Origin: an uncultured Gammaproteobacteria bacterium
GTDB lineage: Bacteria > Pseudomonadota > Gammaproteobacteria > GCA-001735895
Direction: 5' to 3'
Assembly (NCBI GenBank): GCA_947259485.1
Contig: CAMYLU010000004.1
Coordinates: forward strand, 62,001-126,000
DNA: 64,000 nt
This document shows positions 37,719 through 49,877 of this stretch, one piece after another. The stretch's first letter is position 1. Every line of letters starts with the position of its first letter. The notes below the pieces were generated by a model, which was not told where the DNA came from, ran no database searches, and worked only from the letters and a program-made list of their open reading frames with translations. Position numbers and translations under genes: made by a program.

Positions 37719-39494
37719 TTGCCGCAGATCCATACCCTACCGTCTCACCTGATTAACCAGATTGCTGCTGGCGAAGTGGTAGAACGCCCGGCTTCGGTGG
37801 TCAAGGAATTAGTTGAAAACAGCCTTGATGCGGGTGCCGGTGCAATTACGATCGAAGTCGATGCGGGTGGTACCAGGATGATTCGGGTCACCGATGATGG
37901 CTGCGGTATTGAGCGCGAACAACTCGCGAGTGCCTTGTCGCGCCACGCCACCAGCAAGATAAGCAGCCTGCAAGATCTGGAAAGCATCGCTTCGCTAGGA
38001 TTTCGCGGCGAGGCCTTGCCCAGTATTGCTTCGGTGTCGCGCTTGAGCCTGGCCTCACATCTGCAGGAGGCCGAAACAGGCTGGAAGCTGCAGGCACGCG
38101 CAGACGCGGAACCGGCACCCGATCCCTTGCCGCAGGGTACCCAGGTCGAAGTGCTCGAACTGTTTTATAATGTACCGGCACGAAAAAAGTTCCTGCGCAC
38201 CGAGCAAACTGAATACCGGCATATCGAAACCCTGTTTAAAAACCTGGCGCTGAGTCACCCCGCTGTTGCATTCAAGCTCATTCACAATCAAAAAGTAGTT
38301 TATCAACTGCCCTCGGTGCAAAACATTGAAGAGCAACGTCGTCGGCTTGCTTCGCTGTGTGGGAAGTCTTTCGCCGAGAGCCTGGTAGAAATAGACATCG
38401 CTGCCGGTAACCTGCGCTTGCAGGGTTGGGTCGCGTTACCGACCTTCAATCGCAGCCAGGCCGATATGCAGTACTTTTTCGTAAACCAGCGCATGGTAAA
38501 GGATAAGCTGGTCAATCATGCGGTGCGGCAGGCCTACCAGGACGTGCTATTTCATGGTCGACATCCGGCCTACGTGTTATCGCTGACAATGGATGCACGT
38601 GAACTGGACGTCAACGTGCACCCGCAAAAACATGAGGTGCGCTTTCGCAACTCACGTGCGGTACATGATTTCCTGTTTCGCAGCCTGCACCAGGCGCTCG
38701 GTGAGGTACATCCCGAGCAGCAAATCGAGTCTCCCGGATTCGCTGTTGCCGATGGCATCGCGATAACTGAACCCGGCCAGTCCGGCCTGAACTTGAGCCA
38801 GTTTAGAAGCGGTGATCGCTCGGCTAATGTGCGCGAACAGATGCAATCCTATGCGGCGCTGTTGAATCCCGACTCTCAACCGGCCGAGAGCAACGCACAG
38901 CAACACCAGGTTCCTCCGCTGGGTTTCGCGGTCGCACAGCTAAAAGGCATCTATATCCTGGCGGAAAACAGCGAGGGAATGATTATCGTTGATATGCATG
39001 CGGCACACGAGCGCATTGTTTACGAGCGCATGAAACAAAATGCAGCAGACGAGGACGTTATTGCCCAGCCGTTGCTGGTCCCCCTGGCGTTTAATGTCAG
39101 CCAGGCGGAAGCAGAGCTGGTCGAACAGAACACGGAATTTTTCAATCATCTCGGCTTTAGCGCCGAGCGTCTCGGTCCCGAGCAGATTCGCGTGCGCGCT
39201 ATCCCGGCGTTACTCAAAAATGCAAACAGCGAACAGTTGCTGCGAGACGTGCTGGCTGACTTGACTGAACATGGCAGTTCCATGCGCATCGAGGAGTTTC
39301 AAAACGAGATGCTTTCAACCATGGCCTGTCATGCGTCGGTACGTGCCAATCGAATGCTTTCGCTCGAAGAAATGAATGCCCTGTTGCGGGATATCGAGCA
39401 TACCGAGCGCAGTGGGCAGTGTAATCACGGCAGGCCGACCTGGAAGCAGTTAAGCCTGGAGCAACTCGATAAGCTGTTCTTGCGCGGGCAGTAA
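37719..39494 (+). CDS. mutL: DNA mismatch repair protein MutL with endonuclease motif
   Basis: A 591-residue GHKL ATPase that links MutS recognition to strand removal. N-terminal motifs are ENSLDAGAG, VTDDGCGIE and GFRGEALPSI. The C-terminal part holds DMHAAHERIVYE (residues 425-436), matching the DQHAX2EX4E endonuclease signature, with CHASVRAN and CNHGRPT further on. So this MutL should nick DNA itself, unlike the E. coli protein that needs MutH. Start is TTG 37719, giving the standard MPQIHTLPSHLINQIAAGEV-type beginning; no good ribosome-binding site is seen. Confidence 0.95.
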   Translation: MPQIHTLPSHLINQIAAGEVVERPASVVKELVENSLDAGAGAITIEVDAGGTRMIRVTDDGCGIEREQLASALSRHATSKISSLQDLESIASLGFRGEALPSIASVSRLSLASHLQEAETGWKLQARADAEPAPDPLPQGTQVEVLELFYNVPARKKFLRTEQTEYRHIETLFKNLALSHPAVAFKLIHNQKVVYQLPSVQNIEEQRRRLASLCGKSFAESLVEIDIAAGNLRLQGWVALPTFNRSQADMQYFFVNQRMVKDKLVNHAVRQAYQDVLFHGRHPAYVLSLTMDARELDVNVHPQKHEVRFRNSRAVHDFLFRSLHQALGEVHPEQQIESPGFAVADGIAITEPGQSGLNLSQFRSGDRSANVREQMQSYAALLNPDSQPAESNAQQHQVPPLGFAVAQLKGIYILAENSEGMIIVDMHAAHERIVYERMKQNAADEDVIAQPLLVPLAFNVSQAEAELVEQNTEFFNHLGFSAERLGPEQIRVRAIPALLKNANSEQLLRDVLADLTEHGSSMRIEEFQNEMLSTMACHASVRANRMLSLEEMNALLRDIEHTERSGQCNHGRPTWKQLSLEQLDKLFLRGQ

Positions 39495-39495
39495 C

Positions 39496-40428
39496 ATGCC
39501 CAGCACGAAAGTCATCCTGTTAATGGGGGCAACAGCCACCGGCAAAACCGACCTTGCGCTTGAGATAGGCAGGCATTTCCCGGTTGAAATCATCAGCGTT
39601 GATTCGGCGCTGATTTACCGTGGAATGGATATCGGTACTGCCAAACCAGAGCCTCAAGTTCTCGATTCAGTGCCGCACCATCTTGTCGATATTATTGATC
39701 CGTCAGAGCCGTATTCGGTCTGGGATTTCGTGCAGCAAAGCCGACAGCTGGTAAACGAAATCAGTGCGCGTGGCAGGATACCGCTGCTGGTTGGGGGCAC
39801 CATGATGTATTTTCATGCCTTTGAGCGGGGACTTAATCGCCTACCAGAAGCTGATGTGACGATTCGTCAGCGCCTGAATCACGAGGCGCAACAAATCGGC
39901 TGGCAGGCAATGCATGACAGGTTGGTCGAGGTTGATCCGGTCAGTGCGAATCGCATCAGGCCGACCGATACACAACGCATTCAGCGTGCGTTGGAGGTTT
40001 ACGAGTTGGCCGGGGAAACCCTGTCTGAGCTGCAGCAAAATGCGTCGGTCAGTTTCGATGGCAAGATAGAGAAAATAATACTGGCGGCCAATGACCGTGC
40101 CAGGCTGCACCAGCGTATCGAAACCCGGTTTCTGGACATGCTGGAAAAGGGATTTGTCGAAGAAGTCACGCGTCTCAAGACACGCGACGACCTGAATCTG
40201 TCATTACCGTCGATGAGATGCGTTGGATATCGCCAGATATGGCAGTACCTCGATGGTGAGTTAACTCGCCCGCAGATGATCGAAAAAGGAGTCGTTGCGA
40301 CGCGTCAGTTGGCAAAACGGCAGATTACGTGGTTGCGTAAGCAAGACGACAAAAAGGCCTTCGATTGCTTGAATTACCGTAAAGATGCTATATTTAGGCT
40401 AGTCGAAGCTGCGTTTTCGGGGCTTTGA
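39496..40428 (+). CDS. miaA: tRNA dimethylallyltransferase
   Basis: Adds an isopentenyl group to A37 of tRNAs reading UNN codons. The 310-residue product has the P-loop GATATGKTDLA, DSALIYRGMDIGTAKP, and the late block RQLAKRQITWLRKQ. It starts one base after the mutL stop, so translation is coupled. Length is normal. Confidence 0.96.
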   Translation: MPSTKVILLMGATATGKTDLALEIGRHFPVEIISVDSALIYRGMDIGTAKPEPQVLDSVPHHLVDIIDPSEPYSVWDFVQQSRQLVNEISARGRIPLLVGGTMMYFHAFERGLNRLPEADVTIRQRLNHEAQQIGWQAMHDRLVEVDPVSANRIRPTDTQRIQRALEVYELAGETLSELQQNASVSFDGKIEKIILAANDRARLHQRIETRFLDMLEKGFVEEVTRLKTRDDLNLSLPSMRCVGYRQIWQYLDGELTRPQMIEKGVVATRQLAKRQITWLRKQDDKKAFDCLNYRKDAIFRLVEAAFSGL

Positions 40429-40528
40429 CTGGAACGTTTTCACAGGAATGGAATCATAAACTCTATTCTGAGGTTGCCACTGGGTTACCACAGTAGAATT
40501 ACAATAATAATTTTAAGGAGTACTAATT

Positions 40529-40777
40529 ATGTCAAAAGGGCAGATGCTTCAAGAACCCTACCTGAATGCTTTGCGAAAAGAGCATGTCCCGGTATCGATC
40601 TTCCTGGTTAATGGAATCAAGCTACAGGGTCAAATTGAATCCTTTGATCAATTTGTAGTGTTACTCAAGAATAATGTCAGCCAAATGGTATACAAACACG
40701 CGATATCAACTATTGTCCCGGCACGTAACGTTCATGTCGATCACCCTCATCAAGAAGATGAAGCAGGCAACCGCTAG
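40529..40777 (+). CDS. hfq: RNA chaperone Hfq
   Basis: An 82-residue Sm-like protein that forms hexamers and pairs small RNAs with mRNAs. Sm1 ([20 protein letters not shown]) and Sm2 with the [10 protein letters not shown] motif are intact, and the C-terminal tail is short. A strong AAGGAG lies nine bases before ATG. The 100 bp between miaA and hfq probably contains its own promoter (TACAAT at about 40500 is a possible -10), but I could not pair it with a -35 at good spacing. Confidence 0.97.
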   Translation: MSKGQMLQEPYLNALRKEHVPVSIFLVNGIKLQGQIESFDQFVVLLKNNVSQMVYKHAISTIVPARNVHVDHPHQEDEAGNR

Positions 40778-40802
40778 CATATGATCAGCGACGGAGATCT
40801 CG

Positions 40803-42116
40803 TTGTTCGAATTTGAGCGGCCGCGTGGTGGTGAACGAGCACTTCTGGTTCATATAAATTTTCCGCATCAGCCGGATCAGGATGACCTGGCTGAATTCAT
40901 CGAACTGGTTCGTTCTGCTGATGTCGTCGATGTCGAGCTGGTGATCGGCAGTCGTGCACAACCATCCGCTAAAACATTTATAGGCAAGGGCAAACTTGAA
41001 GAAATAGCGGCCCGGGTCGCGATCTTGGAGGTCGACGTGGTGCTGTTTAATCACGCGCTCACGCCATCCCAGGAAAGAAACCTCGAACAGACGCTGCAGT
41101 GCCGGGTGCTCGACCGTACCGGTTTGATCCTGGACATTTTCGCACAGCGTGCTCAGTCATTTGAAGGCAAACTCCAGGTCGAACTGGCACAGTTGAAGCA
41201 CCTGTCAACTCGGTTGGTGCGAGGCTGGACTCATCTGGAACGACAAAAAGGAGGTATCGGCTTACGCGGGCCCGGGGAAACCCAGCTCGAAACCGATCGT
41301 CGCCTGCTGGGTAAACGTATCAAGTATTTAAATAATCGCCTTGGCAAGGTAGCACGACAGCGAGAGCAAAGCCGACAGGCGCGAACCAAGGCCAAGGTGC
41401 CGACGGTGGCGCTGGTTGGATATACCAATGCCGGTAAATCGACACTGTTCAACGCGCTCACCGAAGCGTCGGTTTACGCAGCAGACAAGCTGTTTGCAAC
41501 ACTTGACCCGACTCTCAGAAAACTGCAGTTATCCGAGCAAACGGAGTTGATTCTTGCTGACACGGTTGGTTTCGTCCGGCATTTGCCGCATGACCTGATC
41601 GCGGCATTTCGCGCTACCCTGGTGGAAACTCGTGAAGCTGACCTGATATTGCATGTCGTCGATTGCTCCGATGACAGCCGCCAGGAGAAAATCGAGGCTG
41701 TAAACAAGGTTCTGCACGAAGTTGGTGCGGCAGAAGTACCCCAGTTGTTAATTTACAACAAAATCGATATTTCCGGATTTGACGCACGTATCGATCTCGA
41801 CGATCAGGAAAAAGCCTGGCGCATCTGGCTTTCAGCGGTAAGCAAGTCTGGATTTGACGAGTTAATCGAGGTTTTACGCAATCGCTTTTGTGAACAGGCG
41901 GCCCCATATAGACTGATTTTAAATGCCGGCGAAGGCCAGATCAGGGCATTTCTGTTCGAGGCCGGGGCAATTGAATCCGAAAATTACGAAAATAATGGTG
42001 ATATTGACTTGAAACTGAGTGTTACGCCCGCATTATTTAGACAGTTAACGAGCAAATTTGATATTTCTTCAGATCGCTTCGAGATACTGACAGATGCGCT
42101 TGCAGGAGCCGCATGA
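40803..42116 (+). CDS. hflX: Ribosome-associated GTPase HflX
   Basis: A 437-residue Obg-like GTPase that splits stalled ribosomes. The N-terminal nucleotide-binding domain ends with GGIGLRGPGETQLETDRR (in pieces, residues about 140-160). The G domain has G1 GYTNAGKST, DTVGFVRHLP and NKID. Start is TTG 40803 with GGAG seven bases upstream. The C-terminal extension of about 60 residues after the G domain is usual for gammaproteobacteria. Confidence 0.95.
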   Translation: MFEFERPRGGERALLVHINFPHQPDQDDLAEFIELVRSADVVDVELVIGSRAQPSAKTFIGKGKLEEIAARVAILEVDVVLFNHALTPSQERNLEQTLQCRVLDRTGLILDIFAQRAQSFEGKLQVELAQLKHLSTRLVRGWTHLERQKGGIGLRGPGETQLETDRRLLGKRIKYLNNRLGKVARQREQSRQARTKAKVPTVALVGYTNAGKSTLFNALTEASVYAADKLFATLDPTLRKLQLSEQTELILADTVGFVRHLPHDLIAAFRATLVETREADLILHVVDCSDDSRQEKIEAVNKVLHEVGAAEVPQLLIYNKIDISGFDARIDLDDQEKAWRIWLSAVSKSGFDELIEVLRNRFCEQAAPYRLILNAGEGQIRAFLFEAGAIESENYENNGDIDLKLSVTPALFRQLTSKFDISSDRFEILTDALAGAA

Positions 42117-42187
42117 TAGCCATACAATCCGCAGGCTTTGTATTTTCGTGACCCACTAAATTAAACTTTCTGCATTCGGAGTTAAAT

Positions 42188-43336
42188 ATGCCCTGGAATG
42201 AACCGGGTAAAGACAAGGATCCCTGGGGGCAACGTAATAACGACGGCCCACCAGATTTGGACGAGCTTTTTAAAAACCTGCGTGACAAGTTCGGTGGGCT
42301 CCTTGGCAGTGGCGGCAAGGGCCGTATTCCCAAGGTCCCGAGCGGCTCCGGCAACCTGCCTGGAATAATTGGATTCTTCGCGGTTGCGCTACTGGTGGTT
42401 TGGGCACTAACCGGAATCTATATCGTCGACGAGGGCTGGCGAGGTGTAGAAACCCGGTTCGGTAAACGAACCGAGGTGACCCAGGCGGGACCACACTGGC
42501 ATATCCCATTCCCGATAGAGGATGTCGAACAAATCAACGTTGCCGATATCCGTACCGCGCGTAACAAGTCCAAGATGCTCACCAGCGACGAGAATATTGT
42601 CGTCATGAGTATTGAAATCCAGTACAACGTCAAGGATGCCCAGGATTTTGCGTTTGAAGTACGTGACCCGGACCTGACTCTGCAGCAGACAGCAGAAACG
42701 GCGATCCGTGAGGTCGTGGGTAATAACGATATGGACTTGATCATAACCGAGGGGCGCGCGGTAGTCGGTAGTGCGACCAAGGAAATAATGCAACAGATTC
42801 TCGACAATTACCGCACCGGCATCAACGTGGTCACGGTTAACATGGATGAGGCGCAGCCGCCAGAAGAGGTGCAGGACGCGTTCGAAGATGCAATCAAGGC
42901 GCGTGAGGATGAGCAGCGCATTATCAACGAGGCTAACGCCTATCGAAATGATGTGGTGCCAAAAGCGCGTGGTGAAGGACAGGGTCTGCTTGAACAGGCC
43001 GAGGCCTACAAGACTCGAGTGGTCAAGTCCGCGCAGGGTGAAACCAGTCGTTTCGATCAATTATTGGCTGAGTATCAGCGAGCGCCCGAGGTTACCCGTG
43101 AACGCATCTACCTCGATACCATTGAGTCGGTCATGCTGCGCTCACCCAAGGTCATGATCGATATAAAGGACGGTAACAACCTGATGTTCCTGCCGTTGGA
43201 TCAACTGATGTCGGGTACAGCAGGTGCTAGAAACTCATTGCAGGGTTTGAGCGGGACAGCCGCGGACACGAAATCGTTGATCGACGAGTTCAAAAGCAAC
43301 GTTAACCGCAACCGCAGCAGGGAGACACGCGAATGA
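42188..43336 (+). CDS. hflK: FtsH modulator HflK
   Basis: A 382-residue SPFH/band-7 membrane protein that with HflC forms a large cage around FtsH. A Gly/Asp/Pro-rich cytoplasmic N-terminus (DKDPWGQRN, LLGSGGKGRIPKVP) precedes one membrane segment (GIIGFFAVALLVVWALTGIY, about residues 60-79). The band-7 domain and a long alanine/glutamate-rich coiled coil follow. Its stop overlaps the hflC start (ATGA). Confidence 0.96.
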   Translation: MPWNEPGKDKDPWGQRNNDGPPDLDELFKNLRDKFGGLLGSGGKGRIPKVPSGSGNLPGIIGFFAVALLVVWALTGIYIVDEGWRGVETRFGKRTEVTQAGPHWHIPFPIEDVEQINVADIRTARNKSKMLTSDENIVVMSIEIQYNVKDAQDFAFEVRDPDLTLQQTAETAIREVVGNNDMDLIITEGRAVVGSATKEIMQQILDNYRTGINVVTVNMDEAQPPEEVQDAFEDAIKAREDEQRIINEANAYRNDVVPKARGEGQGLLEQAEAYKTRVVKSAQGETSRFDQLLAEYQRAPEVTRERIYLDTIESVMLRSPKVMIDIKDGNNLMFLPLDQLMSGTAGARNSLQGLSGTAADTKSLIDEFKSNVNRNRSRETRE

Positions 43337-44199
43337 ACAATATAAAATTCGGTTTTGTCTTATTACTGGCCGTCGCGGTGGTTATCGCGATGTCGACTTT
43401 CATCGTGCACGAGCGTGAACTGGCGATCAAGTTCAAGCTCGGAGAAATCGTCGAGTCTGATTACGAACCCGGTATCTATTTCCAGATTCCGATCATCAAC
43501 AACGTGAAAAAATTCGATAGCCGCATATTAACCATGGATACGCCGTCGGAGCGTTTCCTGACGGCTGAAAAGAAAAACGTGATCGTCAACTCGTTCGCCA
43601 AGTGGCGGATTATCGAACCCAAGACCTTTTATACGGCAACCGCGGGCGATGAACGCCAGGCGATTGCGCGTATGGCGTCGATTATCAACAACGAGCTCAA
43701 GGGTCAGATTGCATCCAAGAACATGCGTGAGGTCATCTCTGGCGAGCGCGCCGAGATCATGCAGGTGGTCACCGATAATGCTGGTGTCAAGACCAGGGAC
43801 CTCGGTATCGAACTAATCGATGTGCGAGTGAAAAAGGTTGAATTGCCGGACAACGTCAGTACCAACGTGTATCGGCGCATGGCAACCGAGCGGCAAACCG
43901 TGGCCAAGGAATTTCGTTCACGTGGTGAAGAACAGGCCAAGCAGATTCGTGCCAACGCCGATCGTCAGCGCGAGGAAATTCTGGCCGAGGCCTATCGCAA
44001 GTCGGAAGAAATTCGTGGTGAAGGAGATGCTACCGCGGCCAAGACTTATGCGGATTCGTACAACCAGGATAAGGAATTCTATTCTTTCTACCGCAGTATG
44101 AAAGCTTACGAAGTGAGTTTTGGCAATAACCAGGACATGATCTTGCTGAGCCCGGATTCCGACTTCTTCAAGTTTTTTAAGGAATCTGAATCGCCGTAA
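43333..44199 (+). CDS. hflC: FtsH modulator HflC
   Basis: A 288-residue partner of HflK. One N-terminal membrane segment (FVLLLAVAVVIAMSTFIV) precedes the band-7 domain and the coiled coil (RSRGEEQAKQIRANADRQRE). The C-terminus, MILLSPDSDFFKFF, is typical. A hairpin terminator follows 26 bp later. Confidence 0.96.
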   Translation: MNNIKFGFVLLLAVAVVIAMSTFIVHERELAIKFKLGEIVESDYEPGIYFQIPIINNVKKFDSRILTMDTPSERFLTAEKKNVIVNSFAKWRIIEPKTFYTATAGDERQAIARMASIINNELKGQIASKNMREVISGERAEIMQVVTDNAGVKTRDLGIELIDVRVKKVELPDNVSTNVYRRMATERQTVAKEFRSRGEEQAKQIRANADRQREEILAEAYRKSEEIRGEGDATAAKTYADSYNQDKEFYSFYRSMKAYEVSFGNNQDMILLSPDSDFFKFFKESESP

Positions 44200-44225
44200 T
44201 CTAGGAGCAACGGGTATACAATAAG

Positions 44226-44253
44226 AACGGGCGGCACAGTGCGCCCGTTTTTT
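44226..44253 (+). terminator. Rho-independent terminator after hflC
   Basis: An 8-bp stem, AACGGGCG (44226-44233) with CGCCCGTT (44242-44249), closes an 8-base loop, followed by six T residues. It ends the hfq-hflX-hflK-hflC unit; read-through would be needed for DUF2065 and hisZ unless they have their own promoter. Confidence 0.88.
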
Positions 44254-44264
44254 GTGGGGGGCGT

Positions 44265-44456
44265 ATGAATTGGGCTGATTTTTGGGCGGCACTGGCGTTG
44301 GTACTGGTTCTTGAAGGCCTGATTCCATTTGTCAGTCCACGGGGTTATAAGAATATGGTGCAGCAGATGGCGGCCATGCCGGAACAAATGCTGAGAAATG
44401 TTGGCCTGGTGTTAATGATTGGCGGGCTTTTGTTTCTTTACCTGGTGCGGGGATAA
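44265..44456 (+). CDS. DUF2065 small membrane protein (YjeT-like)
   Basis: A 63-residue protein with two hydrophobic segments (FWAALALVLVLEGLIPFV and NVGLVLMIGGLLFLYLV) separated by a polar loop with SPRGYKNM. This is the E. coli YjeT family, whose function is unknown but which is regularly found between hflC and purA. GGGGGG lies close upstream of ATG. It is followed two bases later by the hisZ start. Confidence 0.9.
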   Translation: MNWADFWAALALVLVLEGLIPFVSPRGYKNMVQQMAAMPEQMLRNVGLVLMIGGLLFLYLVRG

Positions 44457-44458
44457 GC

Positions 44459-46976
<2,518 letters not shown>

Positions 46977-47233
46977 TTTGGTCACGGCAACAAATCATTA
47001 AGAGGATTATTGTTTCAATTTCGCTCCTCATTCAGTAATCTCGCTACAGGGGGATCCTATCGTGTTCCACTGCGCTGAATATAAGAGTGGTAGCGTCTTG
47101 TTCTGCCTTTACAAAATGCATTAGGAAAGTACGATAAAGCACTGAATTAAAAGACAGATTAATCAGGTAAGCTTTGCATTAGTCTCCGATTTGTGAAGAA
47201 ATGGAATGGCATGCAAAAAGATCTGGAGATTAA

Positions 47234-49417
47234 ATGATTAGACAGGCTTCGATAGTTACTGGTTTAATTTTGCTGCTCAGTTCAGTCGCAGCGCATGCCA
47301 GTCAACCGATATGGCAAGACATGACTCTGGAACAGGCGCAGTCACGCGGTTTAGAAATCGGAGTCCGTCACTTTAAAGTCGATGATGTCGCATTACGCAA
47401 CCTGCTTGGACAGGTCCCGCATGAAGCACTCGGCGATTTTTCGTTTCAAATAGAGTTACCCATGCCCGATGGCAAGCTGGCGCTATTCGAAATTGTCGAA
47501 TCGCCGATTATGCAGCCAGGTCTCGCGGCCGATTTCCCGGAAATTAAAACCTACAAAGTCTATGGCATGGACGACCCGTTTGCCTCCGGCCGGGTCGACA
47601 TTTCTCCACGTGGTTTTCATGGCATGTTGCATACCTCGCAGGGGCGGGTTTTTATCGATCCTGATTACGCTGGCCAGGACGGGTTGTACCGGTCCCGCAA
47701 ACGCGGCGGGCAGCCGAGCCAGGGATTTTCCTGCGGTATCCACGAACTCGATTTTGGCGATCGGCCGGAGCTCGATTTAGCAGCGCAGACCAGGCAGCGC
47801 ATGCCCGGCATGCTACTCGAGTACCGGCTCGCGGTAGCCGCTACCGAAGAGTATGTTGCGGTACCCGCAATCGGTGGTACCGTAGCGGCGGCCCAAGCCG
47901 CCATCGTGACCGCGATCAATCGCGTTAATTCGATTTATGAGCGTGACCTCGGTATTCATTTGACCCTGGTCGCGGGTAACCAGAATCTGATTGAAGATGG
48001 TGCTAACGTCAGTTTTGCCAACGACGACGGAATTACGATGCTTCTCGAAAACCAGGCCTGGCTGGATTCGCCTGTGCTTGGCACCGGCAATTACGATATC
48101 GGGCATGTCTTCAGTACCGGTGGCGGTGGCGTGGCCCGGCTGGGAGCGGTTTGCGATGCGGCTATAAAGGCCCAGGGCGTGACCGGGTTTCCCAATCCTA
48201 TCGGCGATCCTTTTTACATCGATTTTGTCGCGCATGAAATCGGGCATCAGTTCAATGCCAACCACACGTTCAATGCTACGACCCTGAATTGCGGGGGCAT
48301 TAATCGCAATTCGTCGACCGCATACGAACCCGGGAGCGGCTCGACGATCATGGCCTACGCGGGAATTTGCGGGGTTGAAGATTTGCAGCTAAATAGTGAT
48401 GCCACGTTTCATGCCGGCAGCATTACCGAAATCGATTCCTTTGTCGGTGTCGGCGGTGGCAGTGCCTGTGACAATCCGATCGCAACTGTACCACCGGACA
48501 ACAATGATCCGATGATTACCGCCATTACACCTCGCACCATTCCATTGGAGACCCCGTTTGAACTCGATGGCAGTGCCAGCGATGTCGATGGCGCTACCAT
48601 ATTGAGTTACCAGTGGGATCAGCTGGACACAGGTACGGCAACAAATTCGCTCACCTTTGGAACCGACCAGGGTGACAATCCGCTGTTTCGTAGCTATGAG
48701 CCGCAGGCCACAGCGGCGCGCAGTTTCCCGGCGCTCGGCACGCTGGTCCAGGGGCTTTTCGATGATGCCGAGGTTATCCCGTGCGAGGCCCGGGAGCTCG
48801 ATTTTCGACTGACCGTGCGTGACAACAACAGCGGCCAGGATACCGAAGATGTACGTATTACAGTTGCTGGTAATGCAGGTCCATTCCGAGTGACTTCACA
48901 GGCGTTCAATACATCCATTTTATTCAGCGACACTACCTTTCTTGTCAGCTGGGATGTTGCAAACACCGATGCGGCGCCGGTTAGTTGCAGCAACGTCGCA
49001 ATCGAATTGCTGGCCTTCGATGACACGGCTTACACTAATCATACCGTCCACACGCTGGTGGCCACTACTCCGAATAGTGGTTCAGCGATTGTACCAGCGC
49101 CTAGTCAGTGGATAGAAAATCCGGCGCGTGGCCGGTTGCGGGTGCGCTGTCTTGACAATGTTTTTTACGCGTTATCGGAAGGTGACCTGCAGGTCGTTGG
49201 TGATTTCCCAAAAACGCTTTTCGACGATGATGATATCGTGACCTTTTTCAACAATAACGGTACCACCAGTGGTGTTGCGCCTATTTGTGATGCACCGAGC
49301 GGCATCCCCGTCCCCAGCGGTACAGGTATCCACGACGCTACTGCCTTTGGCGGTATCTGGTTGGTGCTGCTGGGGGGGCTGGCCGTGTTCCGCCAGCTAT
49401 GGCGCCGTCAGGGCTGA
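47234..49417 (+). CDS. Secreted reprolysin-like metalloprotease A with C-terminal membrane tail
   Basis: A 727-residue exported metzincin. A signal peptide (residues 1-22) precedes a pro-region. The catalytic domain at about 190-400 has HEIGHQFNANH (histidines 334, 338, 344) and the Met-turn GSTIMAYAG. The glycine usual after the second histidine is asparagine. A PKD-like domain (about 430-550) and a beta-rich domain follow. The end, AFGGIWLVLLGGLAVF then RRQG, is a membrane-sorting tail of CTERM type. Substrate unknown. It is the upstream of two tandem paralogues. Confidence 0.85.
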   Translation: MIRQASIVTGLILLLSSVAAHASQPIWQDMTLEQAQSRGLEIGVRHFKVDDVALRNLLGQVPHEALGDFSFQIELPMPDGKLALFEIVESPIMQPGLAADFPEIKTYKVYGMDDPFASGRVDISPRGFHGMLHTSQGRVFIDPDYAGQDGLYRSRKRGGQPSQGFSCGIHELDFGDRPELDLAAQTRQRMPGMLLEYRLAVAATEEYVAVPAIGGTVAAAQAAIVTAINRVNSIYERDLGIHLTLVAGNQNLIEDGANVSFANDDGITMLLENQAWLDSPVLGTGNYDIGHVFSTGGGGVARLGAVCDAAIKAQGVTGFPNPIGDPFYIDFVAHEIGHQFNANHTFNATTLNCGGINRNSSTAYEPGSGSTIMAYAGICGVEDLQLNSDATFHAGSITEIDSFVGVGGGSACDNPIATVPPDNNDPMITAITPRTIPLETPFELDGSASDVDGATILSYQWDQLDTGTATNSLTFGTDQGDNPLFRSYEPQATAARSFPALGTLVQGLFDDAEVIPCEARELDFRLTVRDNNSGQDTEDVRITVAGNAGPFRVTSQAFNTSILFSDTTFLVSWDVANTDAAPVSCSNVAIELLAFDDTAYTNHTVHTLVATTPNSGSAIVPAPSQWIENPARGRLRVRCLDNVFYALSEGDLQVVGDFPKTLFDDDDIVTFFNNNGTTSGVAPICDAPSGIPVPSGTGIHDATAFGGIWLVLLGGLAVFRQLWRRQG

Positions 49418-49427
49418 CAGTGGGTTT

Positions 49428-49514
49428 TATAATGGCGTTATGCTGCAGCGCATAGCTAAGCGCTTTCTGCATTAAACGCAGGTGCTCGTCGCTGCGTAGA
49501 ACATCAGAAATACC
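49428..49514 (-). pseudogene. Remnant of the lipoprotein gene 3' end
   Basis: Translated on the minus strand this 87-bp stretch reads GISDVLRSDEHLRLMQKA followed by LSYALQHNAII, nearly the same as the C-terminus of the intact lipoprotein gene at 52058-52435. No start or 5' part is present. It marks the right end of duplicated unit A. Confidence 0.8.
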
Positions 49515-49573
49515 TTGAGAATTTAAATTCCGCAGTTTCCTTTTCCTATTTTGGGAAACTGGCCCCTTTTGCC

Positions 49574-49624
49574 GAAGCCAAAGCGCTGATGCCTGCAAAT
49601 CAAGCTGCCGGGGCGAAGTGTTAA
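49574..49624 (+). pseudogene. Remnant of the purA 3' end
   Basis: In frame with its stop this stretch ends QAAGAKC before TAA, against QGSGAKC before TAA in purA. Earlier codons agree only at scattered positions (E, L, Q), and the bases after the stop continue to match (AAGTGTTAAT, then GTCAC and ATTGTT). It marks the left end of duplicated unit B. Confidence 0.55.
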
Positions 49625-49877
49625 TCCAGTCACATCACTAGGATCTGAAAACAACTATTGTTCGGGCTGCTCTCGTTGGTCATCGGTTTTACGAGAGCGG
49701 GATTTTATCGTGTGTCCTGGTTCTCAGTTTGAACATATACTACCGGTAAACTGTTGACACAATACATTAAAGAAGTACGATAAGATATTGAATTAAAAAT
49801 CTATTAGTCAGGAAAATTTTGCACTAGTCACGATTTATAAAGAAATCGAATGGCAGGCAAGAGGCTCTGGAGATTTT

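Larger units (their letters stand above)
49418..49877. other. Intergenic region between the two proteases, holding duplication remnants
   Basis: 460 bp without an intact gene. It contains a fragment of the lipoprotein 3' end (49428-49514), an unrelated 59-bp junction (49515-49573), a degraded copy of the purA end (49574-49624), and then the leader of protease B, which resembles the leader of protease A over about the last 130 bp. Confidence 0.75.
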
